Source of the DNA: Aquamicrobium aerolatum DSM 21857
GTDB lineage: Bacteria; Pseudomonadota; Alphaproteobacteria; Rhizobiales; Rhizobiaceae
Direction: 5' to 3'
Length of the DNA stretch: 64,000 nt
Assembly: GCF_900113935.1 (NCBI RefSeq)
Contig: NZ_FORF01000009.1
Span: forward strand, 92,897 to 156,896
The position numbers were made by a program, and so were the translations under genes. The notes below the pieces were generated by a model. That model was not told the origin of the DNA, did no database searches, and was given only the letters and a program-made list of their open reading frames with translations. Numbering within the stretch: the stretch's first letter is position 1; the number at the start of each line of letters is the position of its first letter. This document shows positions 1 through 10,000 of the stretch, piece by piece.

Positions 1-1
1 G

Positions 2-121
2 CGTTTTTCCGATGGGCGCTGGGCAACTGACGTGACGGCGATCGTACCGCTTGAAGAAGCGGTGTTGCGTGTCTCTGAAGAACTGGCCAAGCCGAACGGA
101 AAAGTGTTCATTAAGCCATGA
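2..121 (+). CDS. Zinc-type alcohol dehydrogenase / quinone oxidoreductase family protein, C-terminal 39 residues (partial)
   Basis: Only the last 39 codons are in the window; the reading frame runs from base 2 to a TGA at 119-121. The tail carries the pattern DVTAIVPLEEAV followed by GKVFIKP, which resembles the C-terminus of medium-chain zinc-type dehydrogenases and quinone reductases (a PLEEA block and a final GKVV/I strand). It lies 106 bases upstream of livH on the same strand and may be the first gene of that operon. The fragment is too short to name a substrate. Confidence 0.6.
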   Translation, partial: RFSDGRWATDVTAIVPLEEAVLRVSEELAKPNGKVFIKP

Positions 122-227
122 AATAGAGTGATGGAAGGCTTCTTTGAGGAGAGGAGCCTTTCCGGACAAGGATACAGAATTCTCCGCGACTATACATTTG
201 GTCGTGGCTTGTAGAGGAGGAACAACT

Positions 228-1103
228 TTGGACGTCTTGCAGCTGCTTGTCAGCGGGCTTGCCAATGGCTGTGTCTACGGACTGGTCGCCATGGGTTTCG
301 TGCTGATCTACAAGGCTACGGAAGCGGTGAATTTCGCTCAGGGCGATTTCATGATGCTCGGCGCCTTCATTTGCCTCGGGCTCACCAATCCTCAGTTCAT
401 GGGATTGCCGTTCTGGGTTTCCGTTCCGGTTGCCATCGCCATCATGGGTGTCTTCGGCTACGCGCTTGATCTGGTTGTGTTGCGCCGGATGTCGGGCCAG
501 AGTCAGATCGCTGTCATCATCCTCACAATCGCTTTGGGCTTTGTATTGCGGTTTGTTGCCGGCCTGATCTGGGGGCATGAGCCGATTTCCCTCGCATCGC
601 CGATTGCTGGCAAGGATATTCGCCTTGGCGGCGTCGTTCTGGGGATGGACGAGATCATGGTCATCGGCGTTACACTTGCCATGACGATCGCGCTCTACTT
701 CTATTTTAATCGTACCAAGCTCGGAGTGGCGATGCAGGCCTCATCGCAGAACCAGCTCGCCGCCTATTACATGGGCATTCCGGTCAAGCGGATACAGTCG
801 CTGATCTGGGCCTTGGCGGGAATGGTCGCGGCTGTGGCGGGGATCCTGTTCGCATCGAAGGGGTCAATCGATCCTTCCATTGGCCTGCTCGGTATCAAAT
901 CCTTTGCCGCAGCGGTCATCGGCGGCTTCGGTTCGCTCCCCGGCGCTTTGCTGGGCGGGGTTATCGTCGGGCTCATCGAACCCTTCGCGTCGCGATACAT
1001 TGCTGCTGGCTACGCACAAATCATGCCGTATCTGCTGCTGTTCGTGATCCTCATCTTCCGACCTCACGGCATTCTTGCCCAGGTCCATCAGAAGAAGGTG
1101 TGA
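228..1103 (+). CDS. livH: Branched-chain amino acid type ABC transporter permease LivH
   Basis: Inner-membrane permease of the LivH family, 291 residues, almost entirely hydrophobic helices. The conserved block TEAVNFAQGDFMMLG lies at about residues 31-45. I chose the TTG at 228 because GAGGAGG sits 7 bases upstream; the in-frame ATG at 144 would add 28 polar residues with no counterpart in the family. It opens livHMGF. The family imports branched-chain amino acids, amides, urea or aromatic/aliphatic acids; the CoA ligase in this operon points towards a carboxylic acid here (inference). Confidence 0.93.
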   Translation: MDVLQLLVSGLANGCVYGLVAMGFVLIYKATEAVNFAQGDFMMLGAFICLGLTNPQFMGLPFWVSVPVAIAIMGVFGYALDLVVLRRMSGQSQIAVIILTIALGFVLRFVAGLIWGHEPISLASPIAGKDIRLGGVVLGMDEIMVIGVTLAMTIALYFYFNRTKLGVAMQASSQNQLAAYYMGIPVKRIQSLIWALAGMVAAVAGILFASKGSIDPSIGLLGIKSFAAAVIGGFGSLPGALLGGVIVGLIEPFASRYIAAGYAQIMPYLLLFVILIFRPHGILAQVHQKKV

Positions 1104-1109
1104 TCTGTC

Positions 1110-2210
1110 ATGAGAACAGTTTTCAAAACGTCCTATGACGCGGACATTGATCTCTTCAAGCATGGTGCCCAGCGCAATTGGTATATCCTGCTTCTCGTGG
1201 CAGCTCTGCTGCTGCCGTTCGTCCTGAGTGAGTTCGCGCTTGGCGAGATGACCAATCTGTTGATCTGGTCAATCGCCTGCATGGGGCTGATGTTGCTGGT
1301 GGGGCAAACCGGCCAGCCCAGTCTTGGGCACGCGGCATTTCTCGCGGTCGGCTGTTACGCCAACGTTCTGCTTCAGGAGCGTCTTGGCTTGCCGTTCATC
1401 CTCTCCTTCCCTCTGGCGGGCCTGATAGCAGGGGTCGCGGGCGCGTTGATTGCAAGGCCGATGACAAGGCTGCACGGCGTTTATCTTGCAATCGGAACGC
1501 TTGCGCTCGCAATTTTGACCGACGACCTGATCGTGCTTGCCACACCGCTCACAAATGGCGTCATGGGATTGTTTGCGCCGGACATCCAGATTTTCGGTTA
1601 CGGCTTCAATCGTTACGGCAATCCGATCCGACTTTATTTGCTGATCCTTGCGATCACCGTCGCCGTCGTGCTGGTGTACCGTAATATCCAGCGCTCGCCA
1701 CTTGGACGTTCGTTTGCCGCGATCCGCGACTCGGAGATTTCGGCGCAGGCGATGGGTGTGAATGTCGCGCGCACCAAGGCGATCGCGTTCGGTATCTCGG
1801 CGGGTATCACAGGTCTCGCTGGTGCGCTGATCGGGCACTACGCCGGCATCTTCAACAACGAGACGTTCAACGTCATCCTGTCGATCCAGTTGCTGCTGGC
1901 AGTTGTCATCGGCGGGCTTGGGACCATTCACGGCGCGTTCTTCGGGGCAGCTGTGGTCGCCTTGTTGCCGCAGGCGATCGCTATCAGCCGCGACCTTCTC
2001 GGAAAGGTCATGGGTGGCGGAACCATCGCCATACCGGGGCTGGAAGCGGCGGTGTTTGGCGCAATCCTGATCGCGTTCATCCTGTTCGAGCCCCAGGGTA
2101 TCTATGGAAGGTGGTTCAAGATCCGGACATTCTTCGAACTGTTTCCGTTCTATCGGCGTGACATGTTCCGCCGTCAGAAATCCTATCTAAAGACGGAGCG
2201 GATGCGATGA
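1110..2210 (+). CDS. livM: Branched-chain amino acid type ABC transporter permease LivM
   Basis: Second inner-membrane permease, 366 residues. The LivM hallmark GQTGQPSLGHAAF is at about residues 65-77, after a polar N-terminal stretch of about 24 residues. A basic tail of about 30 residues follows the last helix. It starts 6 bases after livH and its stop overlaps the livG start by ATGA, so translation is probably coupled. It would pair with LivH to form the translocation channel. Confidence 0.93.
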   Translation: MRTVFKTSYDADIDLFKHGAQRNWYILLLVAALLLPFVLSEFALGEMTNLLIWSIACMGLMLLVGQTGQPSLGHAAFLAVGCYANVLLQERLGLPFILSFPLAGLIAGVAGALIARPMTRLHGVYLAIGTLALAILTDDLIVLATPLTNGVMGLFAPDIQIFGYGFNRYGNPIRLYLLILAITVAVVLVYRNIQRSPLGRSFAAIRDSEISAQAMGVNVARTKAIAFGISAGITGLAGALIGHYAGIFNNETFNVILSIQLLLAVVIGGLGTIHGAFFGAAVVALLPQAIAISRDLLGKVMGGGTIAIPGLEAAVFGAILIAFILFEPQGIYGRWFKIRTFFELFPFYRRDMFRRQKSYLKTERMR

Positions 2211-2992
2211 GTCTCCTTGAAATCGATAATGTCACCCTGCGGTTTGGTGGTGTCACTGCCGTCAATCAGGTCTCATTCAACGTCGAAGAGGGAGAGGTAT
2301 TTGCACTCGTCGGCCCGAACGGGGCAGGCAAGTCGACATTGTTCAACCTGATCTCGCGCATCTACAATCCGGCAGAAGGTGACATCCGCTTTGACGGCAA
2401 GTCGATTCTCGACAAGGCGCCGCACGAGATTGCACCATTGGGTATCGCGCGTACCTTCCAGAACATTGAATTGTTCGAGCAGGCGACGGTGATGCAGAAC
2501 CTGCTGGTGGGGCGTCACCGACACCGCAAGAGCAATATGTGGAGTGAACTTTTGTTCACGCCATATGTGCGCACGGAAGAGCGACGACATCGCGCCGCAA
2601 TCGAAAAGGTCATCGATTTTCTCGACCTGCAGGCCTATCGCGAAAAGTACATTGCGGGACTTCCCTACGGCGTGCGCAAGGTCGTCGAGATGGGGCGTGC
2701 GCTGGCGATCGAGCCGCGACTTTTGTTGCTTGACGAGCCCGCTTCCGGCTTGTCGGTGGAGGAGACGCAGGACGTTGCTTTCTGGGTTGAAGATATCAAG
2801 AAGCAGATGGGCATCACCGTCATCATGGTGGAGCATGACATGCATCTGGTGTCTTCGGTTTCCGATCGCGTGCTGGCGCTGGCCGATGGCAAGATGCTGT
2901 CGCTGGGCAAGCCTCACGAGGTGCAGAACGATCCTCGTGTGATTGAAGCCTATATTGGCGCATCGGACCAAAATGCGGAGGTTTCGGCATGA
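2207..2992 (+). CDS. livG: Branched-chain amino acid type ABC transporter ATP-binding protein LivG
   Basis: Cytoplasmic ATPase, 261 residues. Walker A GPNGAGKS is at residues 36-43 and Walker B LLLLDEP is in the second half. The ABC signature position reads LPYGVRK rather than LSGGQ; LivG proteins normally have a divergent YGxQR here, and this copy also lacks the Gln. It overlaps livM and livF by 4 bases (ATGA) on each side. With LivF it would form the asymmetric ATPase pair of the importer. Confidence 0.93.
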   Translation: MSLLEIDNVTLRFGGVTAVNQVSFNVEEGEVFALVGPNGAGKSTLFNLISRIYNPAEGDIRFDGKSILDKAPHEIAPLGIARTFQNIELFEQATVMQNLLVGRHRHRKSNMWSELLFTPYVRTEERRHRAAIEKVIDFLDLQAYREKYIAGLPYGVRKVVEMGRALAIEPRLLLLDEPASGLSVEETQDVAFWVEDIKKQMGITVIMVEHDMHLVSSVSDRVLALADGKMLSLGKPHEVQNDPRVIEAYIGASDQNAEVSA

Positions 2993-3807
2993 GCGTCGTG
3001 GCGATGAAAGGTTCGGCGGCGCCTGCCATGGCGGATGATGTGGTGCTTTCGGTCCGAAATATCGAAAGCTATTACGGACCGATCATGGCGATCCGCGGCG
3101 TCAGTCTGGAAGTGCGCAAAGGGCAGATCGTTTCCTTGCTCGGCGCGAATGGCGCCGGCAAGACCACGTTGATGAAGACGATCTCCGGCGTCATGGACCC
3201 GGAGAAGGGCCAGATCATCTATGGCGGCAACAACATTGCAGGGGCCAGCCCCGACAAGGTTGTGCGAGCCGGCATTGTGCATGTTCCGGAAGGGCGGGAA
3301 GTTTTTCCTTTGCTGACGGTGGAGGAAAACCTGCGCATGGGAGCGTTTATTCGCTCGGACAATGCTGGCATCAAGCGGGATGAAGAAATGGTGTTTTCCT
3401 ATTTCCCGATCCTGGCGGAGCGTCGTCATCAGGCCGCCGGAACGCTCTCCGGTGGACAGCAACAGATGCTGGCGATCGGACGGGGTTTGATGGCCCAGCC
3501 CAAAGTGATGCTTCTGGATGAACCATCACTGGGATTGTCGCCGCTGCTGGTGAAGGAAATATTCCAGATCATCAGGCGTCTCAACCGCGAGCAGGGCGTG
3601 ACGATGATGCTGGTCGAACAGAACGCCAAGGTGGCGCTGGAGGTGGCCGACTATGGCTATGTCATGGAACTCGGGCGGATCGTGATGGCGGATTCGGCCG
3701 AGCGCCTGTTGCAGTCCAAGGATGTGCAGGAGTTCTATCTGGGCATGCAGGCAGAGGAGAGCCAGCGCGGCCAGAAACGCTGGAAGCAGAAGAAGACATG
3801 GCGATGA
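2989..3807 (+). CDS. livF: Branched-chain amino acid type ABC transporter ATP-binding protein LivF
   Basis: Second ATPase, 272 residues, with Walker A GANGAGKT, a canonical signature LSGGQQQM and Walker B LLLDEPSLGLSP. About 18 residues at each end exceed the usual LivF length of about 235: an N-terminal lead before the domain starts and a basic C-terminal tail rich in Lys, Arg and Gln. Its start overlaps the livG stop. The gap to the CoA ligase is about 64 bases with no terminator, which supports co-transcription. Confidence 0.92.
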   Translation: MSVVAMKGSAAPAMADDVVLSVRNIESYYGPIMAIRGVSLEVRKGQIVSLLGANGAGKTTLMKTISGVMDPEKGQIIYGGNNIAGASPDKVVRAGIVHVPEGREVFPLLTVEENLRMGAFIRSDNAGIKRDEEMVFSYFPILAERRHQAAGTLSGGQQQMLAIGRGLMAQPKVMLLDEPSLGLSPLLVKEIFQIIRRLNREQGVTMMLVEQNAKVALEVADYGYVMELGRIVMADSAERLLQSKDVQEFYLGMQAEESQRGQKRWKQKKTWR

Positions 3808-3871
3808 GCGTGGCGGAGGAAGCTGAATGCCACGTTCAGTTTTTGCAGATGACTTTCGGGAGGAGGCTGAC

Positions 3872-5767
3872 ATGACGATCGCTGAAAAGATTCCGCCGCA
3901 GCAGACGCTCGACGGATACAGCTTCAACAAGGACCTCGCCCACGGGCCGTATTTCTTTGATGGCTGTGACACGCTGGTGAAATTGTTTCGCCAGCGTTGC
4001 GAGGAGCTTGGTGCGAAGGTGTCGCACCGCGAAAAGGATTACGGCATCTGGCTGTCCTATACGTGGACGGATTTTTACCAGCATGCGCGGCTGATCGGAC
4101 TGGGGCTGATGTCGCTGGGCCTCCAGCGTGGGGAGGTGGTGTCGATCCTTTCCGAGGACAACAAGGAATGGATCTACACCGATCTTGGCGTCCAGAGCGT
4201 CGGCGGAATTTCTTCGGGGGTCTACACCACCGACTCCGCGTCGCAGCTTAAATATCTCGTCAACGATTCCGAAAGCCGCTTTCTTTTTGTCGAGAATGAC
4301 GAGCAACTGGACAAATATCTGTCTATTCGCGACGAGATGCCCAGCCTTCTCAAGGTGATCGTCTACGATCGTGATGGACTGCACGACTTTTCCGACGACA
4401 AGGTTCTGTTCCTTGACGATCTCTATGCGGCAGGCCGTGAATTCCTGAAGGAAAACCCGACCCGTTTCGATGAGGAAATTGCTGCATCACGACCAGAGGA
4501 TACGGCGATCCTCGTCTATACTTCGGGTACAACCGGCCCCCCCAAGGGGGCTGAGATCACGCATGGGAATATCATTGCGTCGGTGATCGGCTCGCTGCTG
4601 ACCTTGCCGGTCAAGCCGGATGACGAGCAGGTCTGTTTCCTGCCTCTGTGTCACATCCTTGAGCGGCTGATTACCGTGTTCACGCCGATTGGCCTGAAGT
4701 CGACCGTCAACTTCGCTGAAAGCCCGGAAACGGTGTTCGACAATGTGCAGGAGGTCTCACCGCACGTTTTCACTGCGGTCCCGCGCGTCTGGGAAAAGAT
4801 CTACAGCCGGATCATGATTATGGCCAGCGATGCGACTCCGCTGGGCAAGTGGGCGTTTGCACGTGCACAAAAGGCCGGTATGGCAAGGGTCAACGCGTTG
4901 GACGCCGGCAGGTCCGTGCCGCTTGGCACCCGCCTTTCCTATGCGTTCTGGGATTTTTTCCTGTTGTCGAACATGCGCCGGATGCTGGGCATGGACCGCC
5001 TGCGTCGTGGCACCACTGGGGCCGCGCCGATCTCCCCTGATCTGCTGCGCTGGTATCGATCAGTCGGCATTACCGTTCTGGAAGGGTACGGGATGACCGA
5101 AAGCTCAGGCGTTATCTCGGTTAACATGCTGACAGCGCAGAAAACCGGTACCGTCGGGCTGATCGTTCCGGGCGGGGAGGCGCGTATCGCTGCCGACGGT
5201 GAGATCCAGTATCGCGGCCCGAACGTGTTCAAGGGCTACTGGCGAAAGCCGGACAAGACGGAGGAGACCTTCACCGCCGATGGCTGGCTGAAGACCGGCG
5301 ATGTCGGCGGGCTCGACAATGAAGGCTTTCTCAGCATCACCGGTCGCGTCAAGGACATCATCATCACGGCGGGAGGCAAGAATATTACGCCGGCGGAGCT
5401 GGAAAACCGGCTCAAATTCTCGCCCTATATTGCCGACGCGGTGGTGATCGGCGACAAACGCAAATATCTGACCTGCCTTGTGATGATCGATCAGGAGAAC
5501 GTTGAAAAATTTGCTCAGGACAAGAAGGTTCCGTTCAACAACTTTAAGTCTCTTTGTGCTGCCCAGGAGGTGAGAGATCTGATCGGCGGCGTGATCGAGG
5601 AAACAAACAAGGAGTTTGCGCGGGTCGAGCAGATCAAGGATTTTCGATTGATCGACGTGCTGCTGACGGCTGAAGATGAGGAGCTGACAGCGACGATGAA
5701 GCTGAAACGCGGCTTTGTCGAAAAGAAGCATAAAGGTCTGATCGATGACATGTACGGCCGGGAATAG
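3872..5767 (+). CDS. AMP-dependent long-chain fatty acid/aryl acid CoA ligase
   Basis: Adenylate-forming enzyme of 631 residues that should activate a carboxylic acid to its acyl-CoA through an acyl-AMP. The P-loop YTSGTTGPPKG is at about residues 215-225, GYGMTES at about 406-412, and the hinge/A8 region GRVKDIIITAGGKNITP at about 491-507. Length and motifs fit the long-chain FadD15/bubblegum branch better than acetyl-CoA synthetases. I start at 3872 because GGGAGGAGG precedes that ATG; the ATG at 3827 adds 15 residues without a good ribosome site. Its place between livF and the binding protein suggests it activates the imported substrate. Confidence 0.9.
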   Translation: MTIAEKIPPQQTLDGYSFNKDLAHGPYFFDGCDTLVKLFRQRCEELGAKVSHREKDYGIWLSYTWTDFYQHARLIGLGLMSLGLQRGEVVSILSEDNKEWIYTDLGVQSVGGISSGVYTTDSASQLKYLVNDSESRFLFVENDEQLDKYLSIRDEMPSLLKVIVYDRDGLHDFSDDKVLFLDDLYAAGREFLKENPTRFDEEIAASRPEDTAILVYTSGTTGPPKGAEITHGNIIASVIGSLLTLPVKPDDEQVCFLPLCHILERLITVFTPIGLKSTVNFAESPETVFDNVQEVSPHVFTAVPRVWEKIYSRIMIMASDATPLGKWAFARAQKAGMARVNALDAGRSVPLGTRLSYAFWDFFLLSNMRRMLGMDRLRRGTTGAAPISPDLLRWYRSVGITVLEGYGMTESSGVISVNMLTAQKTGTVGLIVPGGEARIAADGEIQYRGPNVFKGYWRKPDKTEETFTADGWLKTGDVGGLDNEGFLSITGRVKDIIITAGGKNITPAELENRLKFSPYIADAVVIGDKRKYLTCLVMIDQENVEKFAQDKKVPFNNFKSLCAAQEVRDLIGGVIEETNKEFARVEQIKDFRLIDVLLTAEDEELTATMKLKRGFVEKKHKGLIDDMYGRE

Positions 5768-5814
5768 GATTGGCCGAACTGGAATAAAGAGAACAACAAC
5801 ACAGGAGGAGTGAC

Positions 5815-6987
5815 ATGAAGAATATAATTGCCAAGTCGATCGTTGCTTTGGGGCTTGCCGCCGGGATGGCAACGACGGCCCACGCCACGCAGGGCGTGTC
5901 TGACACGGAGATCGTCATCGGTTCCAACGGTGATCTGTCCGGTGTCTTCGCCGCGTTTAACGTCGGTGCGATCAAGGCGGCGCAGCAGATCTTCGACAAG
6001 GTCAATGCTGACGGTGGCATTCATGGCCGCAAGATAAGGTTCGTGGTGGAGGACCATGGCTATCAGGTGCCGAAGGCGGTTCAGAACTTCAACAAGCTGG
6101 TCAATTCAGACCGCGTTTTCGCGATGATCCTGAACCTGGGCACGCCACATAACATTGCCGGCTTCCCACTAATGGAGTCCAAGCAGGTGGCAAACGTTTC
6201 GCCACTGACGGCTGCCCGCCAGATGCTCGAAGGTGACACCACCTACAAATATTCGGGCCTCGGCAGCTATTATGGTGAGACCAAGGAAGGCATCCGGATC
6301 CTCGCCAAGGAAAAGAACGCCACCAAAATTTGCGCCATGTACATCCCGTCTGACTTCGGCCTGGAAGTGCATGAAGCAGCCAAGGACGTCGCCGCTGAAC
6401 TCGGCGTCGAATATGCCGACGAGACGACGCATCGTCCCGATGAACAGGAATTCGTCGGCTCGATCCAGAAGCTGCGTGCTTCCGGTTGTGAAATTGTCGC
6501 CATGGGCATCGCCGTGCGTCCGACGATCATTGCGGTTGGCACAGCAAAGCGTCTCGGTTGGAACGAAGCTGCCTTTATCGGCTCATCCGCAGGCTTCAAC
6601 ACGGCTATCGCCAAGGTGCCTGAGGGTGTGACCGAGGGATATTATGCGGCGGCCGGGTGGTCCGACTTTGAGAACCGTCTCGACAATGAAGCAGTCGCCG
6701 CCTGGGCGAAATCCTATCAGGAAGCCCATGGCGAGCCGGCAGGAACAGCTGGCCAGCTTGGTCAGGCTGCAGCCAATACGTTGGTGAAGGCATTTGAGGC
6801 AGCCGGCAAGGATCTGACTGCCGAGAGCTTCAAGACCGCGATGGAAGGCCTTTCATTCAACGACCCGATTCTCGATGTGGATATCGCGTATGGGGCCGAT
6901 GATCACCAGGGTGGCGGCACGATCGTCGTTTCTCAGATCAAGGATGGCAAGTGGGTTGAAATCGGTCGCGCAGAGCCGACTGAATAA
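5815..6987 (+). CDS. Liv-type periplasmic substrate-binding protein
   Basis: Type I periplasmic binding protein of the LivK/Peripla_BP_6 family, 390 residues. A Sec signal peptide ends at about Ala24 (TAHA, then TQG). Early mature features GSNGDLSGVFAAFNVG and GGIHGRKI are typical of the family. ACAGGAGG lies just upstream of the ATG. It is the last gene of the liv/CoA ligase operon and is followed by a strong terminator. The ligand cannot be read from sequence; the partner ligase argues for an organic acid rather than leucine. Confidence 0.9.
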   Translation: MKNIIAKSIVALGLAAGMATTAHATQGVSDTEIVIGSNGDLSGVFAAFNVGAIKAAQQIFDKVNADGGIHGRKIRFVVEDHGYQVPKAVQNFNKLVNSDRVFAMILNLGTPHNIAGFPLMESKQVANVSPLTAARQMLEGDTTYKYSGLGSYYGETKEGIRILAKEKNATKICAMYIPSDFGLEVHEAAKDVAAELGVEYADETTHRPDEQEFVGSIQKLRASGCEIVAMGIAVRPTIIAVGTAKRLGWNEAAFIGSSAGFNTAIAKVPEGVTEGYYAAAGWSDFENRLDNEAVAAWAKSYQEAHGEPAGTAGQLGQAAANTLVKAFEAAGKDLTAESFKTAMEGLSFNDPILDVDIAYGADDHQGGGTIVVSQIKDGKWVEIGRAEPTE

Positions 6988-7010
6988 TCTTTCTGCCTGA
7001 GCTGAAAGCG

Positions 7011-7046
7011 AATGCCGCGCAGTGAATACTGCGCGGCATTTCTTTT
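7011..7046. terminator. Bidirectional rho-independent terminator
   Basis: Perfect 13-bp stem (7011-7023 with 7028-7040), loop GAAT, followed by TCTTTT on the plus side. It separates two convergent units, the liv operon and the RND pump, and can serve both strands. Confidence 0.9.
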
Positions 7047-7052
7047 GTCAGC

Positions 7053-10000
7053 TTACTCCGCCGGCTGCACGCGCGTTGCGGAAACCTGGTTCACCTGTTC
7101 CAGTTCGCGATGAAGGCGCTTTTCTTCCTCGACCTTCGGAGTGACAAAACGACCGAGCAGCAGATAGGCAACTGGCGTCAGATACAGCGTTGAGATGGTC
7201 GATAGTCCGAGGCCTCCAACGATCACCCAGCCCAGCGCGATACGTGCTTCTGCACCCGCACCTGCAGCCGCGACCAGCGGAATGCCGCCAACGATGGTGC
7301 AGAGCATCGTCATGACGACAGGACGCAGGCGAATGTTCGAGGCTTCCTCAATGGCTTCGCGCAAGGGCAGGCCGCGATCGCGCAGCTGGTTCGCAAATTC
7401 GACGATCAGAATACCGTTCTTCGCCATGATACCAACCAGAAGCACAAGGCCAATCTGGCTGTAGACATTGAGGCTCGTGCCGGTCAGGAGCAGCGCAAAG
7501 ATGGCGCATGCAAGGCCAAGTGGCACCGTTGCCATGATGATCGCGGCGCTGACGAAGCTCTCGAACTGCGCGGCCAGAACCAGCAGAATGATGACGATTG
7601 CGAAGCCGAACACGTAGAGCATTCCGCTGGATGTCTCGCTGAGCGTTGCGGCTTCAGCAAGCGGGACAATACGGCTGCCCGCAGGCAGATGGGGGGCGGC
7701 GATCTCCTGTGCTGCCACGTAGGCAGTGCCGAGCGCGACGTCGGAGGCAAGGCTTGCGGTGATTGCAACGGACCGCATTTGCTGTTCGCGCGAAAGCGAT
7801 GGCGCAACCGCCTGTTCCGTGAGCGATGCAATTGTCGACATCGGCACGAAGCGTCCATCCTGAGCCTTCAGAAAGACGTTCTCAAGGTCGGTCGGATCAT
7901 TGATCGGGTTGGTCGTCGACAGCAGCTTCACGTCATAGGAGCGGTCATCAATGTAGACCGAGCCGATTTCTCGCCCATCGAGCATGGCCTGAATCGTCTC
8001 GGCAAGCCCCGAAATATTGATTCCGAGATCCGATGCCCGTTCGCGGTCGATCTTGATGGACAATTGCGGCTGGGTGGTTTCCTGGGTCAGGCGTGGCTGA
8101 GAAAAACGCGGATCTTTCTCCAAGTCTGCCACGATCGACTGAGCGGCTGCCGTCAAATCCGCATAGTTGTTGCCGACCACAGCAAATTGCAAACCGCTGC
8201 CGGCACCGCGAATACCCAGACTATTTGGCTGAAATGCAAACGCGCGAACGCCCGGCACGTCACGGACGCGGTTGGTGATCTCCTGGATGATCTGCTGCTG
8301 GGAGCGTTCACGCTCGCTCCATGGAGCCAGCGACATGACGATGAACCCTGAGTTCTGCGAGTTGCCCGAACCAGCAATTGCAAAGGTCGAGACAATCTCA
8401 CCTGAATCTCGGAGAGGCTGTATCAATGTCTCCACTTCGCGCATCCGCTGGCTCAGATAGTCCAAGCTGACGCCTTGCGGTGCGGAGATGCGCAGGAATG
8501 CCGATGCCCGGTCCTCCGACGGTGTCAGTTCGGACCGGATTGTGGGAAACAGCGTCACTGCGAGCCCGCTGAGCAGGACAGCGATCAGAACAACCACGAG
8601 TGGCGTGTTGAGTGCAGCGTGTAGCGTGCGGCGATAGAACCCCCCGAGGAAGCGTCCGATCGTGCCAAAAAAGCCCGTCCGGGTGGTTTCTTCGACGCTC
8701 CCAGTCAACACGCGTGAAGCAATCATCGGGCAAAGCGACAGCGCAACGATCCCAGACAGCACCACCGCCACAGCGAGTGTAAAGCCGAATTCGCGGAAAA
8801 GGCCACCTGTCTGTCCGGGCAGAAACGAGAGCGGGACAAATACAGCAACCAGAGTCGCGGTTGTGGCGACAACGGCGAAGAACACTTCCTGCGTGCCGAG
8901 GACAGCCGCAGCGCGGGGGCCCATTCCCTCATTGCGCCGGCGAACGATATTTTCCAGCACGACAATCGCGTCGTCGACCACCAGACCTGCTGCAAGGACA
9001 AAGGCAAGCAGGGTCAGGATATTCATTGAGTAACCGGCCAGATAGATGGCTGCGACGGTGCCAATCAACGCAACGGGCAACGCAAGGCCCGGAATGATTG
9101 TCGCGCGCCAGTCGAGCAGGAAAAGGAAGATGATCACGAGCACCACAGTTGCCGAGATCGCGAGCGCGATTTCGACTTCATGGATTGCACCGTTGATGAA
9201 GACTGCCTCATCACCCGTAATGAAGATTTCGACGCCAGCAGGCAGCGTCGGCGCCAGCCGTTCGATCGCTGCGTGGACATCTTCGGAAATTTGAAGCGTA
9301 TTCGACTGAGCCTGACGAATAATGCCCATTCCGATGCCAGTCTTGCCGTTGGCACGAAGCTGCGACTCTCCAACATCGCCGCCGAGCGTAACCGAGGCGA
9401 AATCTCGCAGCCTCGTCGTGCCTTTCACGATGATGTTCTCGAACTCTGCCGGCGTGGTGACCGGCGCGGTGGCGCGGACGATCAGATCCTGGTCGTTACT
9501 GGTCAGAGAACCGGCAGGTGTATCGAATGCCATGGTGGCAAGGGCACTGCGAACATCCGCGACGGTGAGGCCAAGGCTGGCCAGTCGTGACTGGTCGATG
9601 TCGACGCGGAAGATCTTGTCGCGCCCACCATAGATCTGCACTTCGGCGACGCCATCAATCGAAGCGAATGCATCGGCGATCTGATCTTCGACCAGCACGG
9701 TCATGTCGTGAACGCTCATCGTGTCGGATGTGATGGCGAGCCGCACGATTGCTTGGGCGTCGGCGTCTGCCTTGACGACATTTGGCGGGTCGGCATCATC
9801 CGGCAAGCGGTTCTGAATGCGGCTGACCGCGTCGCGCATGTCGGAGGCAGCAGTGTCCAGATTGACGCCGTCATTGAACTCGACGGTCACGCGGCTTCTT
9901 CCAAAGGAAGATGAGGATGAGATTGATTTCACGCCGGAGACGCGGGCGATGGCACCTTCAATTACCGCAGTCAGTTCACGGTCGATTGACTCGGCGGAGG

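Noticed and set aside
144..227. ATG at 144 as the livH start
   Set aside because: It adds 28 polar residues with no family match, while TTG 228 has GAGGAGG at ideal distance.
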